From Conyzicola nivalis_A (lineage in GTDB: Bacteria > Actinomycetota > Actinomycetes > Actinomycetales > Microbacteriaceae): 64,000 nt of DNA. The notes beneath the pieces were generated by a model. It had not been told where the DNA came from, did no database searches, and saw only the letters and a list, made by a program, of their open reading frames with translations. Every line of letters starts with the position of its first letter. Within the stretch, counting starts at the first letter, position 1. This document shows positions 16,438 through 25,228 of this stretch, in pieces. A program made the translations under genes and the position numbers. The stretch lies in assembly GCF_040548875.1 (NCBI RefSeq), contig NZ_JBEPSJ010000002.1, positions 124,001-188,000 of the forward strand, given 5' to 3'.

Positions 16438-17310
16438 CTATCCCTTGGTGGCGCCGGCGGTGAGGCCGGAGACGATGTACTTCTGCGTGAACAGCGCGAT
16501 CACCATGATGGGCACGGTGACGACCACGGCGGCGGCCATCAGACCGCCCCAGTCGATACTCGCGTAGGCGACGAAGTCGAAGATGGCCACCGGCAGTGTC
16601 TTCGTCTCGGCGCCGGAGAGCACGAGCGCGAACATGAAGTTGTTCCACGAGAAGATGAACGACAGGATCGCGGCGGTGGCGATGCCCGGCACCGAGAGGG
16701 GCAGGGAGATCCGTAGGAACGCGCCGATCGGTGTGAGCCCGTCGACCTGCGCCTGCTCCTCGAGCTCGAGGGGCAGCGAGTCGAAGAACGACATCATGAT
16801 GTAGACCACGAGCGGCAGCGACACGAACATGTGCGAGAGGATCAGCACCTCGAAGCCGCCGACCATGCGCAGGTTCGAGAAGATGATGTACCACGGCACG
16901 AGCAGGCTGACCCCGGGGATGATGCGGGCCAGCAGCACGACCGCCGCCGACTTCTTCATCACGTAGCGGCTCATCGAGTAGGCGGCCGGTACCCCGAGGA
17001 TCAGCGAGAGCCCCGTCGAGGCGAACCCGATCCAGAAGCTGTTGAGGATGTACTGGAAGTAGTTGGCGCGCCCGAAGACGGTGTCGTAGTTGTCGAGGGT
17101 CGGCGTGAAGATGAACGCCTTCGACGAGTCGTAGATGTCGACGTTGGTCTTCAGCGACGCCAGGAACATCCACACCAGCGGGGCGATGAACGTGAGCACG
17201 ATGAGGGTCAGGGCGATGACGCGGAAGACGCTGTAGGGGCGCACCTTCGTCTTGCGGTGCATTGGAGCCATGGGGGCAGCCTGCTGCTCCCGCTCGAGTG
17301 TGGCGGTCAC
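16438..17310 (-). CDS. Carbohydrate ABC transporter permease (MalG-type)
   Basis: 290 residues with six predicted membrane helices, starting RVIALTLIVLTFIAPLVWMFLASLKT. The EAA loop EEQAQVDGLTPIGAFLRISLPL contacts the ATPase. The start GTG at 17308-17310 overlaps the stop of the partner permease in the arrangement GTGA. No ATP-binding subunit is encoded in the operon, so a shared MsiK-type ATPase elsewhere is expected, as known for many actinobacterial sugar importers. Substrate is inferred to be a sugar acid or a precursor from the neighbouring catabolic genes. Confidence 0.9.
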   Translation of the reverse strand: MTATLEREQQAAPMAPMHRKTKVRPYSVFRVIALTLIVLTFIAPLVWMFLASLKTNVDIYDSSKAFIFTPTLDNYDTVFGRANYFQYILNSFWIGFASTGLSLILGVPAAYSMSRYVMKKSAAVVLLARIIPGVSLLVPWYIIFSNLRMVGGFEVLILSHMFVSLPLVVYIMMSFFDSLPLELEEQAQVDGLTPIGAFLRISLPLSVPGIATAAILSFIFSWNNFMFALVLSGAETKTLPVAIFDFVAYASIDWGGLMAAAVVVTVPIMVIALFTQKYIVSGLTAGATKG

Positions 17311-18230
17311 GAGTTGTCCTTCTTCCTGCGGGCGGTGAGCAGCCAGATGCAGCCGATGATCAACATGAAGAAGACGATCAGAACCGCGGATGACTCGCCG
17401 TACTTGTTGTAGTCGAAGCTGAGTCCGTAGGCGTAGACGTTGAGCGTCTCCACCTCGTGGAACGAGCCGCCGCCCTTGCCCTTGGTGGCGTAGAGGATGT
17501 CGAAGGTCTTGAGGGCGTCGATGCCGCGCAGCAGGATCGCCGTGATGAACGTCACGCGGATGAGCGGGAAGGTCACGAACCAGAAGCGCTGCCAGGCGTT
17601 CGCGCCGTCCATGCGGGCGGCTTCGTCGGGCTCGTCGCTGAGCGATGTGAGGCCGGCCAGCAGGATGAGCACGACCATGGGGGTCCACTGCCACACGTCG
17701 ATGAACATCAGCGTGGTGAGCGCGGTGTCCTGGCCGGAGAGGAACGGCTGGGCGGGGATGCCGAACCATGCCAGCGCCTGGTTGGCGAAGCCGATGTTCG
17801 GCTCGAGGATGAGGCGCCACATCATGCCGACGGCGACCGGGGTCGCGACCAGCGGGAGGAGGATGGCGACGCGCACCCACTTCTCTCCGCGGAACGGACG
17901 CCAGAGCAGCAGGGCGATGATCATGCCGAGCGTGAGCTCGAGCAGCAGCGCACCCCCGGTGAAGTAGACCGTGCGGGCGACGGCCGGCCAGAACCGGTCA
18001 AAATCGGTGAGCACGTCGGCGTAGTTCTCGAGCCCGATGAAGTCGGACTCCGCCCGCACCGATCCGCGGGCGTCGGTGAGGCTGAGGTACAGCGTCCATC
18101 CCACCGGGAAGGCGATGAGGAGGGACACGAAGATCATGGATGGGGCGGCGAACACCCACTTGCGGTGCTTGTTGGCCCAGCGGGAGAACGACTCCCGGGG
18201 ACCCTGCTTCTGGATGGCGACGGTGCTCAT
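17307..18230 (-). CDS. Carbohydrate ABC transporter permease (MalF-type)
   Basis: 307 residues, about six membrane helices, the first at KWVFAAPSMIFVSLLIAFPVG. The EAA motif is LSDEPDEAARMDGANAWQRFWFVTFPLI. The ATG at 18228-18230 with AAAGG upstream was preferred over a longer open frame. Forms the channel with the permease at 16438-17310. It follows the binding-protein gene by 80 bp, a gap with no obvious strong terminator. Confidence 0.9.
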   Translation of the reverse strand: MSTVAIQKQGPRESFSRWANKHRKWVFAAPSMIFVSLLIAFPVGWTLYLSLTDARGSVRAESDFIGLENYADVLTDFDRFWPAVARTVYFTGGALLLELTLGMIIALLLWRPFRGEKWVRVAILLPLVATPVAVGMMWRLILEPNIGFANQALAWFGIPAQPFLSGQDTALTTLMFIDVWQWTPMVVLILLAGLTSLSDEPDEAARMDGANAWQRFWFVTFPLIRVTFITAILLRGIDALKTFDILYATKGKGGGSFHEVETLNVYAYGLSFDYNKYGESSAVLIVFFMLIIGCIWLLTARRKKDNS

Positions 18231-18310
18231 CGGCAAACCTTTCTGTGCTGCGGACGTGCCGACCCCTCGCGAGGCCGGCACACCCGATCAGCTAGTGCGA
18301 AACCGACGGA

Positions 18311-19606
18311 CTACTTCTCGTCGTCGAGGAACGCCTGGAACTCGGCCTGGGCGTCGTCGATGGCCTGGTCGACGTCGCCGCCGGTGATGGCCACCACGAT
18401 GGGCTTGCCGACGATCTCACGTGCCTCGGGAACCGAGACCACGAGCGGGCGGTCGTAGCCGACGCCGTTCTCGGCCGAGGCCTTGATCGCCTCGGCGAGG
18501 TCGGTCGGGTAGGTCTCGACTCCGGCCTCGTCGTCCCAGACCGACGCGCGGGGTCCCGGTACGCCTTCCTTCTGGATCTCGAGCACCTTCTCCTTGCTGG
18601 TGAAGTACTCGATGAACTTCCAGGCGTTGTCGCTGTTGGGCGACTCGGCCGAGATGCCGAGGGCCCACGACGGCACGTTGTACGGGCGCGCTCCGTCGTC
18701 GCCGGCGGGGAACGGCGCGAAGCCGACGGTCTCGGAGACGGTGGAGTTGGCCGGGTCGGTGGCGTTCTTGTAGAGGCTGTCGGCCTCGGTGTAGAAGGCC
18801 GATCCACCCTGCGTGAAGATCGCCATGGCCTCGGGCCAGCTCATGTCGGTCGAGACGTTCGCCGGTCCGTACTCGCGGATGAGCTTTCCGTACAGCTCGA
18901 CGGCCGACTTGAACTCCTTGGTGTCGAGCGCGGCGTTGCCGTCGTCGTCGATCCACTCTCCGCCCTGGCTGTGCAGGAAGCTGGAGAACTGGGTCACGGC
19001 GGCGGCGACACCGGTGCGGGCGACGAAGCCGGCGGTGCCGGGATTCGCGTCTTTGATGGTCTTGGCCGCCGACTCGAGCTCCTCGAGCGTGGTCGGCACC
19101 TCGAGACCTGCGGCCTCGAGCAGGTCCTTGCGGTAGTAGAGCACCTCGCGCTCGGTGATGGTCGGAACGCCGACCACCTCGTCGTCGACGGTCGTGGATG
19201 CGACGGGGCCGCTCTGGAAGTCGCTCCAGTCCCACTCGTCGTTCGACTCGGTGTAGTCGGTAAGGTCGGCCAGCCAGCCGTTCTGCGCGAAGAGCTTGCC
19301 CTCCTGGAGGGGGCGGTACATCATCACGTCGATCTCGTCGCTGCCCGCGTTGAGCTTGACGTTGTACTGGTCGCTGAGCTGGTCTTCGCCGAGCTGCGTG
19401 AGGTTGACCTTGATGCCGGTCTCCTCCTCGAAGGCGGGGAGGGACGCCGTGACGATGTCCGTCCAGACGTGGTTGGCGAGCGTGACGTTGAGGGTCTTCG
19501 ACCCTTCGTCTTCCTGCTCAGAGGAACTGCTGCACGAGACCAGTGTCGCGGCGAGAATCGCTGCGGTGGCGATACCGGCGACTCGCAATGTGCTGTGGCG
19601 CTGCAT
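18311..19606 (-). CDS. Sugar ABC transporter substrate-binding lipoprotein
   Basis: 431 residues, family 1 extracellular solute-binding protein. The signal peptide ends in a lipobox (LAATLVSCSSSSEQ), giving an N-acyl cysteine near residue 25 and membrane anchoring outside the cell. Later blocks include FEEETGIKVNLTQLGEDQL, VDDEVVGVPTITEREVLYYRKDLLEAAG, and a C-terminal AWKFIEYFTSKEKVLEIQKEGV. It is the first gene of the leftward importer/catabolism operon and faces the divergent GntR gene across a 135-bp promoter region. Confidence 0.93.
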   Translation of the reverse strand: MQRHSTLRVAGIATAAILAATLVSCSSSSEQEDEGSKTLNVTLANHVWTDIVTASLPAFEEETGIKVNLTQLGEDQLSDQYNVKLNAGSDEIDVMMYRPLQEGKLFAQNGWLADLTDYTESNDEWDWSDFQSGPVASTTVDDEVVGVPTITEREVLYYRKDLLEAAGLEVPTTLEELESAAKTIKDANPGTAGFVARTGVAAAVTQFSSFLHSQGGEWIDDDGNAALDTKEFKSAVELYGKLIREYGPANVSTDMSWPEAMAIFTQGGSAFYTEADSLYKNATDPANSTVSETVGFAPFPAGDDGARPYNVPSWALGISAESPNSDNAWKFIEYFTSKEKVLEIQKEGVPGPRASVWDDEAGVETYPTDLAEAIKASAENGVGYDRPLVVSVPEAREIVGKPIVVAITGGDVDQAIDDAQAEFQAFLDDEK

Positions 19607-19680
19607 GTCGACTCCATTCCGGGCCGACGCGTCGTTACGAAAGGCCCAGCCAGATGCATCTTTACATCCGTCTTGTCAGA

Positions 19681-19735
19681 GAGATTATCTCCAAAGATCA
19701 TACTTATGCAATAGCCGTGAATCCATGAGTATGAT
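19681..19735. promoter_or_regulatory. Candidate operators in the divergent SBP/GntR promoter region
   Basis: Two palindromic signals lie in the 19607-19741 gap. GAGATTATCTC (19681-19691) is a perfect 11-base palindrome. A longer inverted repeat pairs ATCATACT (19697-19704) with AGTATGAT (19728-19735), extendable to ATCATACTTATG/CATGAGTATGAT with one mismatch. This stretch is unusually AT-rich for the window and lies immediately before the GTG of the GntR gene, as expected for an autoregulated divergent promoter. Confidence 0.55.
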
Positions 19736-19741
19736 TTCTCC

Positions 19742-20530
19742 GTGAGCGACAGCGACGTGACCGGCCCTCCGCACCTGCACGGCTCCGTCGCGTCCCGCAC
19801 TCACGACGCCCCCGGCCTACACTCGCAGGTGCTCGACGAACTCGGTCAGGCCATCTGCGAGGGGCGCATGCCCGCCGGTGCGACCTTCACGACCGAGGCC
19901 CTCGAGAACAAGTACCAGGTGTCGCGGTCGGTGATCCGCGAGAGCCTGCGCGCGCTCGAGGCGATGGGCATGGTCACGTCCAAGCGCCGGGTCGGCAACC
20001 GCGTGCTGCCGATGAGCGAGTGGAACGTCTACGACCTCAGCGTCATCCGCTGGCGCCTCGCCGGGCACGGCCGCATCGCGCAGCTGCGCTCGCTCACCCA
20101 GCTGCGCACCGCGATCGAGCCGGAGGCCGCGAAGCTCGCCGCCAGCCGGGGAGCCCTCACGCAGGCCAGCGACCTGATGGGTCTCGCCGGCCGGCTCTGG
20201 GCGGCGGGCCGCAGCGGCGACCAGGACGAATTCCTCACCCTCGACATCCAGTTCCACTCCCTGGTGATGGAGATGAGCGGCAACGAGATGTTCACGCGGC
20301 TCAACAACCTCGTCTCCGAGGTGCTGATCGGCCGCACCAACTACGGCCTTATGCCGCAGTTTCCGCACGACGAGGCCCTGCAGATGCACGTCGATGTCGC
20401 GAACGCGATTCAGAGCGGCAACGCGGATGCCGCTGGCGCATCCATGCTCGGGATCATGACCCGCACGATCCGCGAGATGGGCCAGATCTGGGACCAGAAC
20501 CTGCAGCACGGCACGACCTCCACCGCCTGA
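19742..20530 (+). CDS. FadR-type GntR transcriptional regulator of the sugar-acid operon
   Basis: 262 residues, GTG start. The N-terminal winged helix-turn-helix contains TEALENKYQVSRSVIRESLRALEAMGMV followed by the wing KRRVGNRVLP. The C-terminal FCD domain has RTAIEPEAAKLAA, FLTLDIQFHSLVMEMSGNEMF and HVDVANAIQSGNADAA, with Asp/His residues in the positions of the metal- and ligand-binding pocket. Regulators of this type usually repress sugar-acid genes until the substrate or its keto-deoxy product binds. The gene is divergent from the ABC operon and upstream of gnd. Confidence 0.9.
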   Translation: MSDSDVTGPPHLHGSVASRTHDAPGLHSQVLDELGQAICEGRMPAGATFTTEALENKYQVSRSVIRESLRALEAMGMVTSKRRVGNRVLPMSEWNVYDLSVIRWRLAGHGRIAQLRSLTQLRTAIEPEAAKLAASRGALTQASDLMGLAGRLWAAGRSGDQDEFLTLDIQFHSLVMEMSGNEMFTRLNNLVSEVLIGRTNYGLMPQFPHDEALQMHVDVANAIQSGNADAAGASMLGIMTRTIREMGQIWDQNLQHGTTSTA

Positions 20531-20634
20531 CGCCCCGGAGCATCGCCTGTGAGGTTTGTTACGTCGCCGGGCGGCTCCCGCGGCACGCGCACTAACCTTG
20601 GAGGGTTCCAGCCCAGATCTATCAAGGAGACATC

Positions 20635-22092
20635 GTGGCCAGCGAAAGCACCGCACAGGCAAATATCGGCGTAGTGGGTATGGCGGTGATGGGCTCGAAC
20701 CTCGCCCGTAACCTGGCCTCCCGCGAGGGCAACACGGTGGCGATCTTCAACCGGTCGTTCGAGAAGACCCAGACGGTTCTCGACGAGCACCCCGAGGCCG
20801 AGTTCATCCCCGCGTCCTCCTACGAGGAGTTCGCCGCGTCGCTGTCGAAGCCGCGCACAGCGATCATCATGGTGCAGGCCGGCCGCGGCACCGACGCCGT
20901 GATCGACGCGCTGACCTCGGTCTTCGAGCCCGGCGACATCATCGTCGACGGCGGCAACGCGCTGTTCACCGACACCATCCGTCGCGAAAAGGCCGTGCGC
21001 GAGACCGGCATCAACTTCGTCGGCACCGGCATCTCCGGCGGCGAGGAGGGCGCACTGCTCGGCCCGTCGATCATGCCCGGCGGATCCGCCGAGGCCTACG
21101 AGACCCTCGGCCCGATCCTCTCCTCCATCGCCGCGGTCGTCGACGGCGTCCCCTGCGTGACCCACGTCGGCACCGACGGCGCCGGCCACTTCGTCAAGAT
21201 GATCCACAACGGCATCGAGTACGCCGACATGCAGCTCATCGCCGAGGCCTACGACCTCATCCGCCGCGGCACCGGCTACTCCCCCGCGCAGATCGCCGAC
21301 GTCTTCACCGAGTGGAACAAGGGCGAACTCGAGAGCTACCTGATCGAGATCACCGCTGAAGTGCTCAAGCAGGTGGATGCCTCGACCGGAACACCCCTCG
21401 TCGACCTGATCCTCGACCAGGCAGGCTCCAAGGGAACCGGCGTCTGGACCGTGCAGAACGCCCTCGACCTGGGCATCCCCGTCTCGGGCATCGCCGAGGC
21501 CGTGTTCGCCCGTTCCCTGTCGTCGAAGCCCGCGCAGCGCGCCGCGGCATCCGCCCTCCCCGGACCGGCCGAGCCCTGGGGCGTCGACAACAACGAGGCG
21601 TTCATCGAAGACGTGCGCCGCGCCCTCTACGCCTCGAAGATCGTGGCCTACAGCCAGGGCTTCGACGCCATCGTCGCCGGCGCCGAGCAGTACGGCTGGG
21701 ACATCAAGAAGGGCGACATCGCCACTATCTGGCGCGGCGGCTGCATCATCCGCGCGCAGTTCCTCAACCGCATCACCGAGGCCTACGCCGAAGACCCGGG
21801 GCTGGTCGCCCTCATCACGGCGCCGTACTTCACCGCCGCCGTCACCGGCGCTCAGGAGTCGTGGCGCCAGGTCGTCGCGCACGCGGCCAAGGCCGGGATC
21901 CCGGCACCGGCGTTCTCGTCGTCGCTGTCGTACTACGACGGACTCCGCGCCGACCGCCTGCCGGCCGCGCTCGTGCAGGGCCAGCGCGACTTCTTCGGAG
22001 CGCACACCTACAAGCGCGTCGACAAGGAAGGCACGTTCCACACGCTGTGGAGCGGCGACCGCAGCGAGATCCAGGCGGTCGACAGCCACTGA
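20635..22092 (+). CDS. gnd: 6-phosphogluconate dehydrogenase, decarboxylating
   Basis: 485 residues. Oxidatively decarboxylates 6-phosphogluconate to ribulose 5-phosphate with NADP+. Signatures are the N-terminal GVVGMAVMGSNLARNLASRE, VDGGNALFTDTIRR, GTGISGGEEGALLGPSIMPGG with the catalytic region, GHFVKMIHNGIEY with the catalytic Lys, and GCIIRAQFLNRI. GTG start preceded by AAGGAGA. It lies 104 bp beyond the GntR gene and receives gntK product, so the locus is metabolically coherent. The short gap upstream contains no clear operator. Confidence 0.97.
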   Translation: MASESTAQANIGVVGMAVMGSNLARNLASREGNTVAIFNRSFEKTQTVLDEHPEAEFIPASSYEEFAASLSKPRTAIIMVQAGRGTDAVIDALTSVFEPGDIIVDGGNALFTDTIRREKAVRETGINFVGTGISGGEEGALLGPSIMPGGSAEAYETLGPILSSIAAVVDGVPCVTHVGTDGAGHFVKMIHNGIEYADMQLIAEAYDLIRRGTGYSPAQIADVFTEWNKGELESYLIEITAEVLKQVDASTGTPLVDLILDQAGSKGTGVWTVQNALDLGIPVSGIAEAVFARSLSSKPAQRAAASALPGPAEPWGVDNNEAFIEDVRRALYASKIVAYSQGFDAIVAGAEQYGWDIKKGDIATIWRGGCIIRAQFLNRITEAYAEDPGLVALITAPYFTAAVTGAQESWRQVVAHAAKAGIPAPAFSSSLSYYDGLRADRLPAALVQGQRDFFGAHTYKRVDKEGTFHTLWSGDRSEIQAVDSH

Positions 22093-22102
22093 GCGATTCG
22101 GT

Positions 22103-23563
22103 CTACCAGCGCGGCTCGTCGGAACCCAGTTCCGTCGGGCCGCGCTGCCAATTGAGCCGCGTGCCGCCGACAGCCAACGGAGACGGCAGCACATCGGCCG
22201 GGCCCCACGGGGTGTCGATGCGCGTCGACCCCGGTCGCCGAGCCGCTTGCGGTCGCTGAGCCTGTCGAAGCGCCCGCTCCGAGTGCGGCCCTTCGACGGG
22301 CTCAGTTTCTTCGACAGGCTCAGGCACCGCGGCCGCCAGCTCCACCGCCGTGCGCGCCAGCGACAGCCGCGCCGAGCTCGCGACGCCCTCGCGCCTCACC
22401 CGCCCCAGCGCGACGACCGCGGCCGCGGCCGCGAGATACCCGGTCGCGTGGTCGAGGGCCTGCACCGGCAACGGAGTGGGCTTCGAAGCATCCGCCCATC
22501 GCATGCCGGCCTCGGCGATGCCGCTCGACATCTGCACGAGGCTGTCGAAGCCACGGCGGCCGGCCCACGGTCCGCTCCAGCCGTAGGCGTCGAGCGACAC
22601 CTCGACGAGCCCGGGGCGCAGCACACGACGGCGTGCGAGCGGCACGAGCGCCTCGAGCGCCCCCGGACGGTAGCCGTGCACGAGCAGGTCGGCGCCGGCG
22701 ATCAACCGCTCGAGGGCGTCGCGCCCCACGGTGGTCGTCGCGTCGATGCGGGTCGCCCGTTTGCCGAGCGTCATGTCGGGGACGACCGCGGGCTCGTGCC
22801 AGTCGGGCGGGTCGACGCGCAGCACGTCGGCGCCGAGCCCCGCGAGGAACCGCGTCGCCACCGGGCCGGCGATCACCCGGGTCAGGTCGAGCACGCGCAC
22901 GCCGTCGAGCGGTCGCCCCGGGCTCGTCCTCCAGTGCGGGCTGGGCTCGGCCGCATCCGTCGTCGTCCAGTGCACGAGCGGTTCGCTCGCCACGGCCGCG
23001 CCCTGCGGATGCCCCGCCCACTCCGCCGCGCTGCGCATGACGGCCGCGCATCCGCCCGCCGACACGACGGCGGCCTCGAGGTCTTCGCCCGACCAGCGGG
23101 CCACCTCCGCCGCCACGAGCTCGCGGTCGGCCGCGACGCCGAGCACCCCGAGCGCGGCCGCCTTGTGCCGTAGCGCGTTGGTGTGCAGCCGGATCCAGCC
23201 GTCGGCGCTCTGGTAGTCGCCCGCGACTGCGTCCCACGGCGACGGGACCTGCCAGCCCACCGGGGTGATCGCGCTCGCGAACCAGGCGTCGGCGAGGGCG
23301 CGGTCGACGGTGACCCCGGCCGTGCCGTCGGCGAGCGCCCCGACTTCGGTCGCCCCGTCCTCGGTCGCTCCCTCTTCGGCCGCCCGGCCTTCGATCGCCC
23401 CGTCGAGACCGCTGACGGCGACTCCCGCGGCGGCGATCGCGGCGGCCGCGAACTCGGAGACGGCGAACGCGGAGGTCAGCGTCGACTCGCCCGTGAACAT
23501 CGCCGGAGCCGGTTCGGCGCCGAGCGCCGCGGTGAACGTCTCGAGCAGCGCGTCGTCGATCAT
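22103..23563 (-). CDS. CaiB/BaiF family CoA-transferase (class III)
   Basis: 486 residues. The family moves CoA between carboxylic acids through an acyl-enzyme aspartate. The core block GRPLDGVRVLDLTRVIAGPVATRFLAGLGADVLRVD is characteristic, with LVHGYRPGALEAL, SLDAYGWSGPWAGRRGFDSLVQM and ALDHATGYLAAAAAV following. The protein is atypical. Residues about 55-79 are a low-complexity run of Ala-Glu-Glu-Gly-Ala-type repeats encoded by imperfect 15-base units, and residues about 412-438 are encoded by the dispersed CTGAGCCTGTCGAAG element. The substrate cannot be assigned. It converges on gnd with a 10-bp gap. Confidence 0.82.
   Translation of the reverse strand: MIDDALLETFTAALGAEPAPAMFTGESTLTSAFAVSEFAAAAIAAAGVAVSGLDGAIEGRAAEEGATEDGATEVGALADGTAGVTVDRALADAWFASAITPVGWQVPSPWDAVAGDYQSADGWIRLHTNALRHKAAALGVLGVAADRELVAAEVARWSGEDLEAAVVSAGGCAAVMRSAAEWAGHPQGAAVASEPLVHWTTTDAAEPSPHWRTSPGRPLDGVRVLDLTRVIAGPVATRFLAGLGADVLRVDPPDWHEPAVVPDMTLGKRATRIDATTTVGRDALERLIAGADLLVHGYRPGALEALVPLARRRVLRPGLVEVSLDAYGWSGPWAGRRGFDSLVQMSSGIAEAGMRWADASKPTPLPVQALDHATGYLAAAAAVVALGRVRREGVASSARLSLARTAVELAAAVPEPVEETEPVEGPHSERALRQAQRPQAARRPGSTRIDTPWGPADVLPSPLAVGGTRLNWQRGPTELGSDEPRW
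22251..22328. repeat. Dispersed CTGAGCCTGTCGAAG-type element inside the CoA-transferase gene
   Basis: GGTCGCTGAGCCTGTCGAAG at 22251-22270 is followed by two inverted copies, CTTCGACGGGCTCAG (about 22291-22305) and TTCGACAGGCTCAG (about 22310-22323). The block is in frame and near the C-terminal end of the protein. Confidence 0.9.
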
Positions 23564-23619
23564 GGGCCCACTGTAGGCAACGGCCGACCATCGGAACAGC
23601 GGCCTGCGAGAATTGCAGG

Positions 23620-23985
23620 ATGACCGACGAACATCCCGAGCTGAACGGCTACGAGCCCGGCGACGGAAAGCCCCTGCGATCCAAGCGCACCGTCATGATG
23701 ATGCGCGTCGTCGTCGTGCTGGCCCTGGTCGGCCTCGTGCTGCCCGGCATCGTGACGACCTTCAGCGTGGCCGCGTCGTCGGCGCAGTCCGCGTGCGGGG
23801 TGTGGGTCGCGTACTCGGTCGCCGGGCAGAGTGGGGCGGATGCTCGCTTCGAGGTGTTCGGACCGGGCGGCATCGGCTGGGAGTGCTACTCGGACGGCGC
23901 CTTCGGCGGCGACGAGCACATCGCCTCGCTCGGGCTGATCCCCGGACCGCCGCGGCTCCCCCTCGTGCCCGACATCGACGCGTAG
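23620..23985 (+). CDS. Small membrane-anchored protein of unknown function
   Basis: 121 residues. A charged N-terminus (SKRTVMMMR) precedes one hydrophobic helix at about residues 29-52, then an extracytoplasmic tail of about 65 residues with two cysteines (SACGVWVAY and GWECYSDG) and a Pro-rich end. The topology suggests export by an uncleaved or signal-peptide-like helix. No recognised family. It stands alone between the divergent CoA-transferase and the convergent prs. Confidence 0.65.
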   Translation: MTDEHPELNGYEPGDGKPLRSKRTVMMMRVVVVLALVGLVLPGIVTTFSVAASSAQSACGVWVAYSVAGQSGADARFEVFGPGGIGWECYSDGAFGGDEHIASLGLIPGPPRLPLVPDIDA

Positions 23986-24065
23986 GAGCGCGCGCCCGGG
24001 TCGCGCCTCCGGGTCATCCCCACGGCTCGTTTCCTCGGCTCGCGTGCAGCTATGCGCCACCCAAA

Positions 24066-24094
24066 ACGAGTCATCTGGCCGAAAACGGCTCGCG
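24066..24094 (+). repeat. GAGTCATCTNGCCGAA repeat, copy 2
   Basis: ACGAGTCATCTGGCC continuing GAAAACGGCTCGCG matches the stretch at 10438-10465 at most positions. A CTCGTTT about 35 bases upstream pairs with AAACGAG, giving a stem with a large loop. It sits in the 202-bp convergent gap 23986-24187, which shows no gene. Confidence 0.5.
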
Positions 24095-24187
24095 TCGACA
24101 GGTCTCGATCGCGCGTCAGAGCGCGCAACGCGACCGGCGGGCGCGCGCCAGAGCGCGCCACTCAACCGGCGGACAGCGAAGCAGTGG

Positions 24188-25195
24188 CTACGCGGCGCCG
24201 TCGAACATCGAGGTGACCGAGCCGTCGTCGAAGACCTCGTAGATCGCGCGGGCCAGCAACGGAGCGATCGGCAGCACGGTCAGCGACGGGAAGCGCTTCT
24301 CGGGCGGCAGCGGCAGGGTGTCGGTGACAACTACGGAGTCGATGAACTCGCTCTGCAGCAGCTCGACCGCGGGGTCGGAGAACACGGCGTGCGTCGCGGC
24401 GACGATGACGCCGAGGGCGCCCGCCTCCTTGAGCGCCTGCGCGGCCTTGGCGATGGTGCGGCCGGTGTCGATCAGGTCGTCGACGATGAGGCAGACGCGG
24501 CCCTCGACCTCTCCGACGATCTCGTGCACCGAGACCTGGTTCGGAACCAGCGGGTCGCGGCGCTTGTGGATGATGGCGAGCGGGGCGCCGAGCTTGTCGC
24601 TCCAGATGTCGGCGACGCGCACGCGGCCCATGTCGGGAGAGACGACGGTGAGAGTGGTCGGGTCGAGTTTCTTGAAGTGCTCGAGCAGCACCGGCATCGC
24701 GAACAGGTGGTCGACGGGGCCGTCGAAGAAGCCTTGGATCTGCGCGGCGTGCAGGTCGACGCTCATGATGCGGTCGGCGCCGGCTGCCTTGTACAGGTCG
24801 GCCATCAGTCGAGCGCTGATCGGCTCGCGGCCGCGGCCCTTCTTGTCTTGGCGGCCGTACGGATAGAACGGCACGACGACGGTGATCCGCTTGACCGAGG
24901 CACGCTTGAGCGCGTCGACCATGATGAGCGACTCCATCACGTGCTCGTTGAGCGGTGCCGGCATCGACTGGATGACGAAGACGTCGGCGCCGCGCACGCT
25001 CTCGTCGTACCGCGCGTAGATCTCGCCGTTCGCGAAGGTGCGGGCGTCGGTGTGCACCACGTCCGTCTCGAGGTGGGACGCGACATCCAGAGCCAGCTGC
25101 GGGTGCGCTCGACCGGAGACGATGACGAGTCTCTTCTGTCCGGTTTGCTTGATCTCGGACACGGTTCCCGCTCTCTGTTCGGCTTGCACAGTCAT
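24188..25195 (-). CDS. prs: Ribose-phosphate pyrophosphokinase
   Basis: 335 residues. Makes PRPP from ribose 5-phosphate and ATP for nucleotide, histidine and tryptophan synthesis. Signatures are FANGEIYARYDESVRGADVFVIQS, VVPFYPYGRQDKKGRGREPISARL, MSVDLHAAQIQGFFDGPVDHL, and the PRPP loop VCLIVDDLIDTGRTIAKAA. It follows glmU by 33 bp on the same strand, the usual actinobacterial glmU-prs order. Confidence 0.97.
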   Translation of the reverse strand: MTVQAEQRAGTVSEIKQTGQKRLVIVSGRAHPQLALDVASHLETDVVHTDARTFANGEIYARYDESVRGADVFVIQSMPAPLNEHVMESLIMVDALKRASVKRITVVVPFYPYGRQDKKGRGREPISARLMADLYKAAGADRIMSVDLHAAQIQGFFDGPVDHLFAMPVLLEHFKKLDPTTLTVVSPDMGRVRVADIWSDKLGAPLAIIHKRRDPLVPNQVSVHEIVGEVEGRVCLIVDDLIDTGRTIAKAAQALKEAGALGVIVAATHAVFSDPAVELLQSEFIDSVVVTDTLPLPPEKRFPSLTVLPIAPLLARAIYEVFDDGSVTSMFDGAA

Positions 25196-25228
25196 GTTCG
25201 ACCGGCTACTGGTTCTGCGAAGCCTGAA

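Noticed and set aside
11894..20530. Genomic island with integrase or tRNA attachment site around the sugar-acid locus
   Set aside because: No integrase, no tRNA at either edge and no direct repeats at the borders were seen; base composition looks like the rest of the window.
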